From contig JAISNZ010000199.1 of the NCBI GenBank assembly GCA_031275955.1, positions 1 to 12,543 of the forward strand: 12,543 nt of DNA, given 5' to 3'. The position numbers were made by a program, and so were the translations under genes. The stretch comes from Desulfovibrio sp. GTDB lineage: Bacteria; Desulfobacterota; Desulfovibrionia; Desulfovibrionales; Desulfovibrionaceae. Positions within the stretch are counted from its first letter, which is position 1, and the number at the start of each line of letters is the position of its first letter. This document shows positions 12,446 through 12,543 of this stretch, in pieces. Under the pieces are notes generated by a model. It worked only from the letters and a program-made list of their open reading frames with translations, ran no database searches and was not told the DNA's origin.

Positions 12446-12543
12446 CGACGTAACTATCTTATTTTACATAGATTATAAATTTGAACATGTTCTGTTACTG
12501 GCTACAGCCGGTCTGGTTTTATGTGCAACAGTTCAAAGGCCTT
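12446..12543. other. AT-rich right flank, possible mobile-element edge
   Basis: This stretch is much richer in A and T than the rest of the right half. It contains a perfect 10-nt palindrome, GAACATGTTC (12483-12492), and a 7-nt inverted pair TTTGAAC (12480-12486) and GTTCAAA (12531-12537). The only possible coding signal is a short minus-strand tail at 12502-12543. Confidence 0.35.
12502..12543 (-). CDS. Possible C-terminal tail of a gene entering from the right
   Basis: The minus strand reads KAFELLHIKPDRL and then TAG (12502-12504), open at the window edge. The amphipathic ELLxIKP ending looks protein-like and is reminiscent of C-termini of some DDE transposases, but 13 residues cannot establish that. 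It may be a chance open frame. Confidence 0.25.
   Translation of the reverse strand, partial: KAFELLHIKPDRL

Noticed and set aside
12483..12492. GAACATGTTC palindrome as a LexA box
   Set aside because: It is not at the promoter of any visible gene and a 10-nt palindrome in AT-rich DNA is weak evidence.

Overview
The window is GC-rich over almost its whole length, with dense, often overlapping genes and strong GGAG-type ribosome binding sites. Base composition, the TerD-family and HIT/LapA genes and the DUF2318-FtsX-ATPase cluster together suggest a Desulfovibrio-like bacterium (Desulfovibrionaceae, Desulfobacterota). That is an inference from gene style; there is no rRNA or marker gene. Both ends (about 1-200 and 12446-12543) are AT-rich. 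The left end carries the N-terminus of an IS5-type transposase and the right end perhaps the tail of another one.

Left half (319-6899, minus strand, read right to left): a seven-gene tellurium-resistance-type (Ter) stress operon. It begins with three TerD-superfamily genes, terD, a terA-like two-domain gene and terZ. Four enzyme genes follow: a PRTase_2/TRSP phosphoribosyltransferase, a HAD hydrolase, a StiP-family PRTase-like protein with a C-terminal PELOTA-type domain, and a CitE/HpcH-type aldolase. The four enzyme genes are tightly coupled by overlaps of 11, 3 and 8 nt. This is the enzyme set that comparative genomics (Anantharaman, Iyer and Aravind) linked to Ter proteins and predicted to make an unknown nucleoside-like metabolite. 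I see no ATP-grasp, TerB, TerC or TerY gene here. The operon is preceded by a perfect 15-nt palindrome and a tandem 8-nt repeat that look like an operator region.

Right half (7268-12377, plus strand, divergent from the ter operon): a HIT-family nucleotide hydrolase/phosphorylase overlaps a LapA-like membrane protein gene. Next comes a DUF2318 Fe-S/CxxC exported protein, an FtsX/MacB-type permease and its ABC ATPase, resembling part of the Campylobacter P19 iron-uptake locus. After a strong hairpin comes a cytoplasmic YwrD-like gamma-glutamyltransferase-family enzyme, then a stem-loop terminator and AT-rich sequence.

The most interesting part is the Ter-linked biosynthetic operon, whose product and chemistry are to my knowledge still unknown. 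Next are its operator-like leader, an 11-G homopolymer inside the terA-like gene, and the reduced DUF2318/permease/ATPase system.
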